Notes: generated from the sequence alone by a model not told the origin. DNA of 64,000 bases from Ruminococcus sp. (GCA_017437285.1 JAFSBM010000134.1:1-64000), one strand, 5' to 3'; positions 44,800-52,639 are shown, counted from the first letter of the stretch. Numbers and translations: made by a program.

Positions 44800-45702
44800 A
44801 TGATAAATGTAACACTAATCGGAACAGGCGGTATGCTCCCCCTCCCTGACCGCTGGCTTACAAGCCTTTGGGTTGAATATAACGGCAATGCCTGCCTTAT
44901 TGACTGCGGCGAGGGAACACAAATCGCAATTGCACAGCACAAACTGAAACTGAGCCACCTTGACACTATCCTTATAACTCACACCCACGCTGACCATATA
45001 TCAGGACTTGCAGGACTCCTCCTTTCCCTCGGCAACTGCGGCAAAACGAATACGCTGAAAATCTACGGTTATACAGGAATTACCGATACTATCCGCCAAC
45101 TTCTTTGTATCTGCCCTGTTTTGCCCTTCGAACTGGAAATTCACGAACTCCCCCTTGACGGCATAAATTCCTTTGACTGGAATGAGATGAAGATTTCTTC
45201 AATCCCCCTCGACCATAGCATTGATTGTCTTGGATATTCCTTTACCCTTTGCCGCAAACCTGTTTTTGCTCCCGAAAAAGCCAAAGCCTTGGGTATTGAT
45301 GTGAAATTCTGGAAAACTCTCCACAGCGGAAATACCGTTACAATTGACGGAAAAACTTTTACTCCCGATATGGTTACTGCTGAACAGCGGAGTGATATAA
45401 AAATCAGCTATATCACCGATACACGATATTTTGACGGTCTTGCGGATTTTGCAGAAAACTCCGATTTGCTCATTTGTGAGGGTATGTACGGTGATGACGA
45501 ATACATTGAAAAAATGCTTGAAAAAGGTCATATGGTATTTTCTCAAAGTGCCAAACTTGCCGAAAAATCGCATTCAAAGAGGCTCTGGCTTACCCATTAC
45601 AGCCCTGCACTGACAAATCCAATGGATTACGAGGAATTTATGAAAAAACTTTTCCCAGAAACAACAATCAGCACAGACGGTGAATCGACTATTCTGAAAT
45701 AA
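44800..45702 (+). CDS. rnz: Metallo-beta-lactamase-fold RNase Z-like nuclease
   Basis: 300 residues, the usual length. The zinc motif is T-H61-T-H63-A-D65-H66, then further ligands near H in S-I-P-L-D-H and D in Y-I-T-D-T, and H in W-L-T-H-Y-S. The N-terminal L-I-G-T-G-G-M-L-P-L-P and C-L-I-D-C-G-E-G-T-Q fit RNase Z, which removes tRNA 3' trailers. Both tRNA genes upstream already encode CCA, which makes RNase Z dispensable for them, so other substrates are likely. Other MBL hydrolases cannot be fully excluded. Confidence 0.82.
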   Translation: MINVTLIGTGGMLPLPDRWLTSLWVEYNGNACLIDCGEGTQIAIAQHKLKLSHLDTILITHTHADHISGLAGLLLSLGNCGKTNTLKIYGYTGITDTIRQLLCICPVLPFELEIHELPLDGINSFDWNEMKISSIPLDHSIDCLGYSFTLCRKPVFAPEKAKALGIDVKFWKTLHSGNTVTIDGKTFTPDMVTAEQRSDIKISYITDTRYFDGLADFAENSDLLICEGMYGDDEYIEKMLEKGHMVFSQSAKLAEKSHSKRLWLTHYSPALTNPMDYEEFMKKLFPETTISTDGESTILK

Positions 45703-45705
45703 TTC

Positions 45706-45734
45706 TTGACAAAATAAAAATTATATGATATAAT
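45706..45734 (+). promoter_or_regulatory. Promoter of the cobalamin-riboswitch operon
   Basis: Perfect TTGACA (45706-45711) and TATAAT (45729-45734), 17 bp apart, directly upstream of the riboswitch. Confidence 0.9.
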
Positions 45735-45744
45735 TCAAATGTAA

Positions 45745-45863
45745 AAATAAGGGAAGTCGGGTGAGAATCCCGCACAGTCACGCTACCGTGTTGCGAATTT
45801 TTCGCTGAGTCGGATCGCTTTACTTTACCACAGTTTACGAGCGATGAACTGCGGTATTTTGTT
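45745..45863 (+). promoter_or_regulatory. Cobalamin riboswitch with terminator platform
   Basis: The core shows GGGAAGTCGGGTGAGAATCC, then a C-rich linker with CAGTCACGCTACCGTG and a downstream GAGTCGGAT. These match the ordered conserved boxes of cobalamin aptamers (GGGAA, GGTGxxAATCC, CGCxACxGTG, GTCxGGAT). The aptamer seems short. The hairpin TACCACAGTT/AACTGCGGTA (45826-45835 with 45847-45856, one mismatch) followed by TTTTGTTGT looks like the terminator. ATCGCT near 45814 could instead pair with AGCGAT at 45840, an alternative fold. A second hairpin GCTCTCC/GGAGGGC follows at about 45874-45906. The downstream genes fit vitamin B12 uptake. Confidence 0.8.
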
Positions 45864-45965
45864 GTGCAATATCGCTCTCCTTGTGTATTTTTATACCTCG
45901 GAGGGCTATTTTGTTATGCCTTGGCGATGACTGTTTCCCAATACAAACCGAAAGGAATTTTTAAA

Positions 45966-46382
45966 ATGGAAAAGAAGTCAAACATCAAAAAAATCGTCAT
46001 TGGCATTGCGGGAATTCTCGTTCTCGCACTCCTCTGCGTGGGATTGTGGTTTATTAATGCCTCATCAAAAAAGGCTCCCACAGAGGGCGAAAAATCAATT
46101 ACTGTGCAGGTTATATCCCCAAGGGATAACTATTCCTTTGAGCAGAAATACAGCACAGATGAGGAATATCTGGGGAATTTCCTCGAAAGTGAAAAACTCA
46201 TCGGCTTTGAAACTTCCACCTACGGCAGATTTATTAAATCAGCACAGGGATTTGAAGCTAAAGACGAGGAGCAGTCATGGTGGTGCGTTCTCGTCAACGG
46301 CGAATCCGCTGTTACCGGAGTTGACGAAATCGTTATCGAGGACGGGGCAGTTTATTGCCTTGAATTGAAAATCGGATGGTAA
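45966..46382 (+). CDS. DUF4430 (transcobalamin-like) membrane-anchored protein
   Basis: 138 residues from the ATG at 45966, with AAAGGA upstream. A signal anchor helix (about 8-30) is followed by a DUF4430-type domain (about 45-135): the pattern W-W-C-V-L-V-N-G-E-S-A near residue 100 and the C-terminal G-A-V-Y-C-L-E-L match the transcobalamin C-terminal fold. Lying between a cobalamin riboswitch and an ECF S-component, it probably captures corrinoid at the cell surface. It overlaps the next gene by 7 nt. Confidence 0.85.
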   Translation: MEKKSNIKKIVIGIAGILVLALLCVGLWFINASSKKAPTEGEKSITVQVISPRDNYSFEQKYSTDEEYLGNFLESEKLIGFETSTYGRFIKSAQGFEAKDEEQSWWCVLVNGESAVTGVDEIVIEDGAVYCLELKIGW

Positions 46383-46879
46383 AAAAAGGCTCTGCACAGC
46401 GAATTGCCAAAATTGCCCTTATGGGTGCAATGCTCTACACCGTGCAGGTTGTGCTGTCATTTTTACCGAATATTGAACTTGTAACCCTGCTCATTGTGAT
46501 TTTCACAAGAAATTTCGGCAAAGACGGCATAACAGCCTGTTTCGTATACGTGGCATTAAACGCTATTTTCAGCGGTTTCGGCTTATGGTGGGCAACTTAT
46601 CTCATAGTCTGGCCCTTGTTCGCTTTTATGGTTTACAAGCTGAAAAAAATCGACAGCTGGCTCATATGGGCGATTATCAACGGTTTTTTCGGCTTATGCT
46701 TCGGGGCATTATTCGCTCTGCCCTATGCGGTTGTTTCACCCTCCTATGCCCTCTCCTACTGGATTGCAGGCATAAATTACGATATAGTCCATTGTATCGG
46801 TAATTTTGCAGCTGCAATTCTCCTTGGAAAGCCCATTGAAGCCGCTTTGAAACGTGTTATAAAAATTGAAAATAAATGA
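46376..46879 (+). CDS. ECF transporter S-component, probably corrinoid-specific
   Basis: 167 residues with about six helices. The N-terminal R-I-A-K-I-A-L-M-G-A-M helix resembles the A-x-x-x-A EcfT-docking pattern of S-components. There are no EcfA or EcfT genes here, so it would share the common energising module (group II). The riboswitch and DUF4430 partner point to vitamin B12 or a corrinoid precursor. The ATG lies within the last codons of the DUF4430 gene. Confidence 0.85.
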   Translation: MVKKGSAQRIAKIALMGAMLYTVQVVLSFLPNIELVTLLIVIFTRNFGKDGITACFVYVALNAIFSGFGLWWATYLIVWPLFAFMVYKLKKIDSWLIWAIINGFFGLCFGALFALPYAVVSPSYALSYWIAGINYDIVHCIGNFAAAILLGKPIEAALKRVIKIENK

Positions 46880-46904
46880 TTTCCTATTCAAAACGGTAAT
46901 CACA

Positions 46905-46942
46905 AAAAATCCCAACGAGAATTAATCTCCTTGGGATTTTTC
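46905..46942 (+). terminator. Terminator of the B12 uptake operon
   Basis: Arms AAAATCCCAA and TTGGGATTTTT around AATTAAT, ending in a T run. Confidence 0.88.
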
Positions 46943-47001
46943 GTATGTCAGGGAATTGACCTGTAATAAATCTCAATTTAGTGACAAATAGACCAAAGCT
47001 A

Positions 47002-47030
47002 TTGCAAATCAAAAACTAATGTGCTATAAT
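47002..47030 (+). promoter_or_regulatory. Promoter of the SGNH hydrolase gene
   Basis: TTGCAA (47002-47007) and TATAAT (47025-47030), 17 bp apart. Confidence 0.8.
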
Positions 47031-47064
47031 ATAAAATGGTAAAAAATTCATCTAAAGGACTATT

Positions 47065-48027
47065 ATGGACGATTTCTTTTCTTTTTTTAAAAAAATAATA
47101 TACGGAAATCCCGTATTTCCCGTATTGACTGTAATTTGTGCCATTTTTGTGGTATTCTTATCAGCTGACAGTTTTATGAAGCCTGATGAAATTCAGCCTG
47201 TTGCCTCTTATAAAATTGAGGCTCTGATGTACACAACCACAACTACAACTACGACAACTACCACCACAACTACCACTACCACCACGACAACGACCACAAC
47301 AACCACAACTACTACCGAAACTACCACCGAATCCACAGAAAATTCCGAGGAAACAAATGACAGCACACAAACTACTCCCTCATACAACTACGTTCCCGCA
47401 GGCGATTCCCCTAACAGTTCATTCTATCAGGACAGAATGGTAATTATCGGTGACTCTATCGCCTACGGCTTCAACGCATACGGCTATATTCCCTATCAGC
47501 ACAATATTGCCGCAGAATCCCTTGCGGTGTGGAATATGAACAACTATACCTTTGATATGGGCGGCGGTGCTATGAGTGTCTACGATGCGGCAGGCTACGT
47601 CTACTCCCCTCTTTATTATATTTCTGTGGGAATGAACGACTTGTACAGCTATTCCGCTGACGATTACGCTTGGAATGTCCGTTGGATTGCCGAGGAAATC
47701 CTTGCAAGAGTTCCCACCGCAACTATTGTAGTAGCAGGAATTACACCTGTTTCCGAGGGAAATTATTACACCACAAACGATAAAATAAGAGAATTCAACA
47801 GCTCTCTTGAATGGGTTATAAATGATATGCAGTCCTCACAGGCGATTTATTTCAATACTCACGATGTTCTGTGCGACTGGAACACAGGTGCTATCGGCTG
47901 GGAATATGCAGGCGGTGACGGACTTCACCTGAACAGTTCTGCTTATTCCGCAATGCTCAATTACCTTTTCAATTATCTCGATACCACAAATACATATAAT
48001 CAGATTATTGCCCACGAACAGCCATAA
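47065..48027 (+). CDS. Cell-surface SGNH/GDSL hydrolase with poly-threonine linker
   Basis: 320 residues. A short cytosolic start, one helix (about 17-35), then 28 consecutive Thr (57-84) and an S/T/E/N-rich linker to about 110, leading to an SGNH domain (about 125-315). Block I reads V-I-I-G-D-S-I-A-Y-G-F with the catalytic Ser; block III S-V-G-M-N-D-L; block V G-D-G-L-H-L-N with Asp and His. The Thr codons are mixed (ACA, ACT, ACC, ACG), so the run is kept at protein level. A glycosylated stalk is plausible. The substrate may be a wall or polysaccharide acyl ester. Confidence 0.85.
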   Translation: MDDFFSFFKKIIYGNPVFPVLTVICAIFVVFLSADSFMKPDEIQPVASYKIEALMYTTTTTTTTTTTTTTTTTTTTTTTTTTTTETTTESTENSEETNDSTQTTPSYNYVPAGDSPNSSFYQDRMVIIGDSIAYGFNAYGYIPYQHNIAAESLAVWNMNNYTFDMGGGAMSVYDAAGYVYSPLYYISVGMNDLYSYSADDYAWNVRWIAEEILARVPTATIVVAGITPVSEGNYYTTNDKIREFNSSLEWVINDMQSSQAIYFNTHDVLCDWNTGAIGWEYAGGDGLHLNSSAYSAMLNYLFNYLDTTNTYNQIIAHEQP

Positions 48028-48028
48028 A

Positions 48029-48065
48029 AACAAAAACCGTACAATATTGTGCGGTTTTTGTTTTT
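48029..48065 (+). terminator. Terminator of the SGNH hydrolase gene
   Basis: A stem of about 15 bp (CAAAAACCGTACA with TGTGCGGTTTTTG, one G-U) and a 4 nt loop, followed by TTTTT. MITE family B begins right after it. Confidence 0.92.
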
Positions 48066-48388
48066 ATACCAATCCCTAAAATGTTAGTAGACAAAGATGA
48101 TGAGCAGAAATGCTGTATGTCAAGGCGGACGACGAAAGCATACTGTCGTATGGTGAGGAAGTCCAACGACGACATACAGTATTTATGACATTAGATTTAG
48201 GGCATCTCTAAAAACTCGTTTGATTAAAGAAAAAACAGATAGGTGCGGCAGCTACAAGGAAACCTTCCGAAGGCGTGCTGTCGCACTCCAAGGGAGGTTA
48301 ACGCAGCAGATGTCGTGCATAGCTGTTTTTTCTCAAAAGGGGGTTTTTAGAGATGCCCTTTATCTACTATTGTTTTAGGGATTGGTAT
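48066..48388 (-). mobile_element. MITE family B, copy 2, interrupted by MITE family A
   Basis: Ends ATACCAATCCCTAAAA (from 48066) and TTTTAGGGATTGGTAT (to 48388). After removing the inserted family A element and one target copy, it aligns with copy 1 at 12408-12567 in reverse orientation over its length. TA flanks both ends. Confidence 0.9.
48200..48358 (-). mobile_element. MITE family A, copy 2 (159 bp), nested in family B
   Basis: GGGCATCTCTAAAAAC terminal inverted repeats flanked by a perfect 4 bp duplication TTTA (48196-48199 and 48359-48362). The uninterrupted family B copy at 12408-12567 shows the empty site once. Confidence 0.92.
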
Positions 48389-48399
48389 TATATTGAATT

Positions 48400-48861
48400 T
48401 TATATTTCGTTGTTGTAATAACGTGTTATCAATTCTTCCATATCCGATGCAACCTTTCGCCAACAACATTCCTCTGCCATTTCCTCGTGTTCCCAAATGT
48501 AAATATTACCCTCATCGGCAATTCCGTCAGCATTAACACGATAGCAATAATAGTCACCGCAGCCATTTGTGGCGAAAAATATAAATCTGTCAACTCGTTC
48601 TATATACACTTCCTTGCTGAAATCATCTTCAAAAAACGGCAATAAATACTCCCTGTTTGTTTCAACATTTCTTATAATTTCATCTGCCGACAAAAGCAGG
48701 TATTTATCTCCGTTCAGCTCCTGCAACAGCTGTTTTAATTCCTTTGGAAAGCCGTAACCTACAACCCTTTCTGCCCTTTCAATTTCTTCCAACGGACAGG
48801 GCGGCTGGATTTTCACGTATTCATTTTCTTTTGACAAATCTGCAATAAGTTCCTTATACAT
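48400..48861 (-). CDS. SMI1/KNR4-family protein
   Basis: 153 residues from the ATG at 48861; GGTGAG just upstream fits this start better than the GTG at 48870. The SMI1/KNR4 pattern is clear: P-C-P-L-E-E-I-E-R-A-E, G-Y-G-F-P-K-E-L-K-Q-L-L-Q-E-L-N-G-D, and F-F-A-T-N-G-C-G-D-Y-Y. Many family members are immunity proteins against polymorphic toxins; no toxin gene is next to it. It lies 20 bp after the alarmone synthetase gene on the same strand. Confidence 0.85.
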   Translation of the reverse strand: MYKELIADLSKENEYVKIQPPCPLEEIERAERVVGYGFPKELKQLLQELNGDKYLLLSADEIIRNVETNREYLLPFFEDDFSKEVYIERVDRFIFFATNGCGDYYCYRVNADGIADEGNIYIWEHEEMAEECCWRKVASDMEELITRYYNNEI

Positions 48862-48881
48862 ATATCTCACCGCAACATAGA

Positions 48882-49568
48882 TTATTCCATTATTTCCGTA
48901 TAAAGTTTCTGCATCTGAATATCAGTTTCCGCTATTCTTTCAGCACAAAGTCGGAGTTCCTCGGATATTTCGGGAGTAATCGTTCCCGACGGCTTATATC
49001 GAAGCTGATGTTCAAGACTTGCCCAGAAATCCATAGCTATAGTGCGTATCTGAATTTCCACGGGAACTGTTGTCTTTGATGAAGAAAGATGAACAGGCAC
49101 ATTCAGCACAAGATGAAAGCTTCTGTATCCGCTGGGCTTGGGATTTTTTATGTAATCCTTTTGTTTAAGCACAACAAAATCATCTCTCCGTGAAAGCATT
49201 TCCGCAATTACATAAATATCGTTGATATAACAGCAGGTAACACGTATTCCTGCAATATCAAGAAGATATTTTCTTGCATTTTCTATGGTAAATGGAATAC
49301 CCTTTTTTATCAGCTTATTCATAATTGAATCCGCTGATTTCAGACGGCTTTCGATATTATGTATGGGATTTCTCTGAAATTTTATGTTGAACTCATTGTC
49401 AAGAATTCCGAGATATGTCTTGACAACCTCCATAGCCGACTCATATATGTGACCGAGCTGCATAAATTCCATAAATGCCTGTGCAACTCGCTCCTGCGTA
49501 TCGTCCTTGCTTTCAACTATTGCAGGAAGCTGCTGTATTCCCTCAACAAAAAAATCAATCTGGCTCAT
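48882..49568 (-). CDS. Small alarmone synthetase (RelA/SpoT synthetase domain only)
   Basis: 228 residues, with AAGGAG before the ATG. Synthetase motifs include I-E-S-R-L-K-S near residue 80, D-I-A-G-I-R-V-T-C near 107, N-P-K-P-S-G-Y-R-S-F-H-L, and V-E-I-Q-I-R-T-I-A-M-D-F-W-A-S-L-E-H. There is no hydrolase HD domain or regulatory tail, so it is a stand-alone (p)ppGpp synthetase of the YjbM/YwaC (RelQ/RelP) kind. Which of the two cannot be told. Confidence 0.92.
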   Translation of the reverse strand: MSQIDFFVEGIQQLPAIVESKDDTQERVAQAFMEFMQLGHIYESAMEVVKTYLGILDNEFNIKFQRNPIHNIESRLKSADSIMNKLIKKGIPFTIENARKYLLDIAGIRVTCCYINDIYVIAEMLSRRDDFVVLKQKDYIKNPKPSGYRSFHLVLNVPVHLSSSKTTVPVEIQIRTIAMDFWASLEHQLRYKPSGTITPEISEELRLCAERIAETDIQMQKLYTEIME

Positions 49569-49595
49569 AAAAATCTCCTTTCCTTCTAATCGCTC

Positions 49596-49624
49596 TTGAA
49601 ATTTCCGATTAAATTTAGTATAAT
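49596..49624 (+). promoter_or_regulatory. Promoter of the DNA glycosylase gene
   Basis: TTGAAA (49596-49601) and TATAAT (49619-49624), 17 bp apart; GAGGTGA precedes the ATG at 49674. Confidence 0.75.
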
Positions 49625-49673
49625 ATAATTGGGTTAAATGTTAGTATCCAAAATCTGAAAACGAGGTGAAATT

Positions 49674-50480
49674 ATGGATTATTCCATAAAAAATAATGAT
49701 ATAATTCTATCTGAAAAAGATTTCAACCTTGACGAAACTCTCGACTGTGGTCAGGCTTTCCGCTGGAAAAAAATCCAAAGTGACTATCTCTGCACCTATG
49801 AGGGTTCTTTCTTCAATAATAAGCTTGTGATTTCCGAAAAATCTAAAGGTGAATTTATTCTCCACAATGTTTCCGAAGCGGATTTTCTTGAAATCTGGGC
49901 TGATTACTTTGATTTATATACCGACTATTCACAGCTGAAAATGATATTCAGCGAGGACGAAACTCTTTCAAAAGCCTGTAATTTTGCAGGAGGAATCCGT
50001 CTGCTTAAACAAAACAGCTGGGAATGTCTTATTTCCTTTATTATTTCCCAGAATAACAATATCCCACGTATAAAGGGAATTATTGACCGTCTGTGCGATA
50101 ACTACAGCGGATTTCCCACAGCTGAGCAAATGAACGGCGTTACAGCTGATGATTTGTCTTATCTCCGCAGCGGTTTCCGTGGAAAATATCTTGCACACGC
50201 CGCTGAATGTGTGAATTCGGGTGAAATTGTGCTGTCCGAAATTGCTGCGGCTCCCATTGACGAGGCAAGAACGGCCCTGAAAAAAATCAAAGGCGTAGGC
50301 CCGAAAGTTGCGGAATGTATTCTCCTTTTCGGTATGCACCGAACTGAGGCATTTCCCATTGATGTATGGATAAAACGTGTTCTTGAAGAATATTATCCCA
50401 ACGGTTTCCCCAATTACTTAAAGGAAAACGGTGGAATTGCACAGCAGTATCTTTTCCACTACATACGGAATAAACCTTAA
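49674..50480 (+). CDS. ogg: 8-oxoguanine DNA glycosylase/AP lyase, OGG type
   Basis: 268 residues. The N-terminal domain begins with the OGG-like pattern L-D-C-G-Q-A-F-R-W. The helix-hairpin-helix G-V-G-P-K211-V-A-E-C supplies the Schiff-base lysine and P-I-D230-V-W the catalytic aspartate, with the same 19-residue spacing as human OGG1 (K249/D268). It removes oxidised guanine from DNA. Confidence 0.9.
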   Translation: MDYSIKNNDIILSEKDFNLDETLDCGQAFRWKKIQSDYLCTYEGSFFNNKLVISEKSKGEFILHNVSEADFLEIWADYFDLYTDYSQLKMIFSEDETLSKACNFAGGIRLLKQNSWECLISFIISQNNNIPRIKGIIDRLCDNYSGFPTAEQMNGVTADDLSYLRSGFRGKYLAHAAECVNSGEIVLSEIAAAPIDEARTALKKIKGVGPKVAECILLFGMHRTEAFPIDVWIKRVLEEYYPNGFPNYLKENGGIAQQYLFHYIRNKP

Positions 50481-50487
50481 AATTCTG

Positions 50488-50516
50488 CCAAAGATAAAAA
50501 ATATATTTATCTTTGG
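50488..50516 (+). promoter_or_regulatory. Hairpin covering the ribosome-binding site of the next gene
   Basis: An 11 bp perfect stem (50488-50498 with 50506-50516) with a 7 nt loop. Its 3' arm ends in the first two G of the GGAGGA site (50515-50520) that serves the ATG at 50529. Could limit translation. Confidence 0.55.
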
Positions 50517-50528
50517 AGGAAAAAATTA

Positions 50529-50789
50529 ATGGTTAAAGGTGTAAACAAGCAGATAATTGAAGTGAATAATCCCGACAGCATTTATTTTGAACGCTGTATA
50601 TTTTATCTGAAACCCGGTGTGCGAATTCTTCCCGTTGAGCTGTCCGACAGGGAAATTACAAAAATTATTGCCCCGTACACATCAGACAGAAAAAAATCAT
50701 TTCGTCTTAAATTGGGAAGAATTTTAATCACCGCTGTGTTTTTCCTTGTTGCCGCCTCTGCCGTTATCGCTATGACAATTTCAAAATAA
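50529..50789 (+). CDS. Small single-pass membrane protein
   Basis: 86 residues, GGAGGA upstream. A soluble N-terminal half with a beta-like pattern (Y-F-E-R-C-I-F-Y-L-K-P-G-V-R-I-L-P-V-E-L) and a basic stretch precede one C-terminal membrane helix (about 65-84), so it is tail-anchored with the bulk inside the cell. It is 48 bp downstream of the glycosylase gene, same strand. No family recognised. Confidence 0.65.
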   Translation: MVKGVNKQIIEVNNPDSIYFERCIFYLKPGVRILPVELSDREITKIIAPYTSDRKKSFRLKLGRILITAVFFLVAASAVIAMTISK

Positions 50790-50809
50790 GTTTTTTTCGA
50801 AAAAATATA

Positions 50810-50838
50810 TAGACAAACTGTGAATTTTATGTTATAAT
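50810..50838 (+). promoter_or_regulatory. Promoter of the AraC-family gene
   Basis: TAGACA (50810-50815) and TATAAT (50833-50838), 17 bp apart; AAAGGAGGG precedes the ATG at 50879. Confidence 0.8.
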
Positions 50839-50878
50839 AATATTAACAGTTTATTCCAAAACAAAGGAGGGTAAGGAT

Positions 50879-51718
50879 ATGAGTACAAATTCCGATGAAC
50901 GAATTTTATGTACTCCCACGGCAACTGCTAAAAGTGCCTTTTTCTATCTCATAGAAATGGGCAGAATTAACAGGGAAAATTCCTGTGCTGAGTTTCATCA
51001 CGCTGCGGATTCGCTGGTATTTGCCGCTATTACCGAGGGCAGCGGAATCCTTACCTACGGTGATGAGGAATACAAATTCAGCAAGGGCGACTGCTTTTTC
51101 ATTGACTGCCGAATTCCCCACAGCTATAAAGGCGACGAGGATAATCCTGCTGAAATCTGCTGGATTTATTTCAGCGGTGCAACATCACAGCAATACTACG
51201 ACAGCTTTATAGCCCAGTCGGAAAATGTATTCCACCCTGTTTCATTTGAAAAAGTTACTGCGGCTTTACGTGAAATTTATAACCTCAACGAATGCAAAGA
51301 TATAAATGCGGAAGCTATGACTTCCTGCCTTATTGTTCAGCTGCTCACTGAGGCACTCACCTCAACGGGTAAAGCTGAAATGATTGACTCTGCTCTGAAG
51401 AAGAAACTCCTTGCAGTAAATGTCTATATTGAGGAAAATTTCACCAACGACATCACTCTTGAAGGGCTGTCGGCGGAATTTTACATAAGCAAATACTATC
51501 TTTCAAGGGAATACAAAAAAATCTACGGCAAAACTATTTTTCAGCATATTATTTCCTGCCGTATAAATTACGGAAAACATTTACTGCGGTTTTCCGATAA
51601 TTCCGTGGAGGAAATTGCTCATCAATGCGGTTTCAACGACCAAAGCTATTTCGTCCGCCAGTTTAAAAAATCAGAAAATGTAACCTGTTTCGCATACCGC
51701 AGAATGTGGAGAAATTAA
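50879..51718 (+). CDS. AraC-family transcriptional regulator
   Basis: 279 residues. An N-terminal cupin sensor domain (about 25-105, with Y-G-D-E-E-Y-K-F-S-K-G-D-C-F-F-I and I-P-H-S-Y) and a C-terminal double helix-turn-helix (about 180-279) with the signature E-I-A-H-Q-C-G-F-N-D-Q-S-Y-F-V-R-Q-F-K-K. Such regulators usually sense sugars or metabolites; the target is not adjacent, as both neighbours are unrelated. It is transcribed alone. Confidence 0.92.
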   Translation: MSTNSDERILCTPTATAKSAFFYLIEMGRINRENSCAEFHHAADSLVFAAITEGSGILTYGDEEYKFSKGDCFFIDCRIPHSYKGDEDNPAEICWIYFSGATSQQYYDSFIAQSENVFHPVSFEKVTAALREIYNLNECKDINAEAMTSCLIVQLLTEALTSTGKAEMIDSALKKKLLAVNVYIEENFTNDITLEGLSAEFYISKYYLSREYKKIYGKTIFQHIISCRINYGKHLLRFSDNSVEEIAHQCGFNDQSYFVRQFKKSENVTCFAYRRMWRN

Positions 51719-51719
51719 T

Positions 51720-52469
51720 TTACTTTACAAGGCTGTTTCGTACAGCCTTTTTTATTTGGCAGGTTTTTTCACGGCAATTGGCACAATGCAAAATCTGATT
51801 TGAACCCGACCAAAATCGCTCGGGATATTTCCGCCAAAAATACTCCCAATGAAGTATTACCGCTGTTCCCATAAGGAATAATGACAGACAATAGAAACTC
51901 CCCACAAACACCATTGGAGTGAACATCATAAAATGTCCCCAGTCGTAAATTCTGCAATTTATACAGCATTTGTTCTTCATTCCGAATGTCTGGAACGGGC
52001 AGAAAATCAATATGCAGATATAGTCGCTGATGAAATAAAATCCCGTCAAAAGCAGTAATTCGGGTTTGCCGATTATTCCCATAAAATAAAGTATACCAAC
52101 TACGGCATTTCCTGCAAGCCACACTATCATACAATTTCCTGCACTTTTATTTTCCTGTTTTACAAATTCAGCAAGCTTTTCCTTTGAATAATTTGGAACA
52201 GGCTGAAAATTCCCTTTTACGGCTTTTCCTGCACCCATTGAAAGGAATTTCATAGGTAAAAGATGAAGCGTCATCAACCCCATATACACACACCACATTA
52301 CGTGCATAAAATTTATGCCCTCGCTGACGGGCGTTGCGGTATATTCAAAAAATGCCTGTTTATCCTTGATATACAGAAATATCATAATTGCAAATGCCGA
52401 TATTCTAAAGAAAAATTTTACACAATAGGCTATTAATTTCGGAGTTGGTTTAATCTTATTACGTGACAT
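51720..52469 (-). CDS. Polytopic membrane protein with Cys pairs, unknown function
   Basis: 249 residues with about six helices. Two cysteine clusters face the same side: K-C-C-I-N-C near residue 172 and a C-terminal C-A-N-C-R-E-K-T-C, which could bind metal or an iron-sulfur centre. D-W-G-H-F-M-M-F-T-P lies between them. I know no function. It is convergent with the AraC gene (1 bp between stops). Confidence 0.65.
   Translation of the reverse strand: MSRNKIKPTPKLIAYCVKFFFRISAFAIMIFLYIKDKQAFFEYTATPVSEGINFMHVMWCVYMGLMTLHLLPMKFLSMGAGKAVKGNFQPVPNYSKEKLAEFVKQENKSAGNCMIVWLAGNAVVGILYFMGIIGKPELLLLTGFYFISDYICILIFCPFQTFGMKNKCCINCRIYDWGHFMMFTPMVFVGSFYCLSLFLMGTAVILHWEYFWRKYPERFWSGSNQILHCANCREKTCQIKKAVRNSLVK
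51729..51756 (+). terminator. Terminator of the AraC gene, inside the convergent gene's 3' end
   Basis: An 8 bp stem AAGGCTGT/ACAGCCTT (51729-51736 with 51742-51749), loop TTCGT, followed by TTTTATTT. It is encoded within the last codons of the opposite-strand gene. Confidence 0.85.
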
Positions 52470-52553
52470 ATTTCACTTCCATTCAAAAACTGCTAAACCT
52501 TTCTGTTTTATTATATCATTTTTTGTCTGTAATGTCAAATATTTCTTTTGCAG

Positions 52554-52582
52554 TAGACAAAACTGAAATTATGTGGTAAAAT
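52554..52582 (+). promoter_or_regulatory. Promoter of the YdbC/PC4 gene
   Basis: TAGACA (52554-52559) and TAAAAT (52577-52582), 17 bp apart. Confidence 0.7.
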
Positions 52583-52639
52583 ACTATAAGACGGTTTTCC
52601 GTAATGAAATTAAAGAAATTGAAGAAATGGAGAAAAACA

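Noticed and set aside
47233..47316. Short repeated ACN units that might suggest a repeat array or CRISPR
   Set aside because: They are codons of a threonine run in an SGNH hydrolase gene. There are no spacers and no cas genes.
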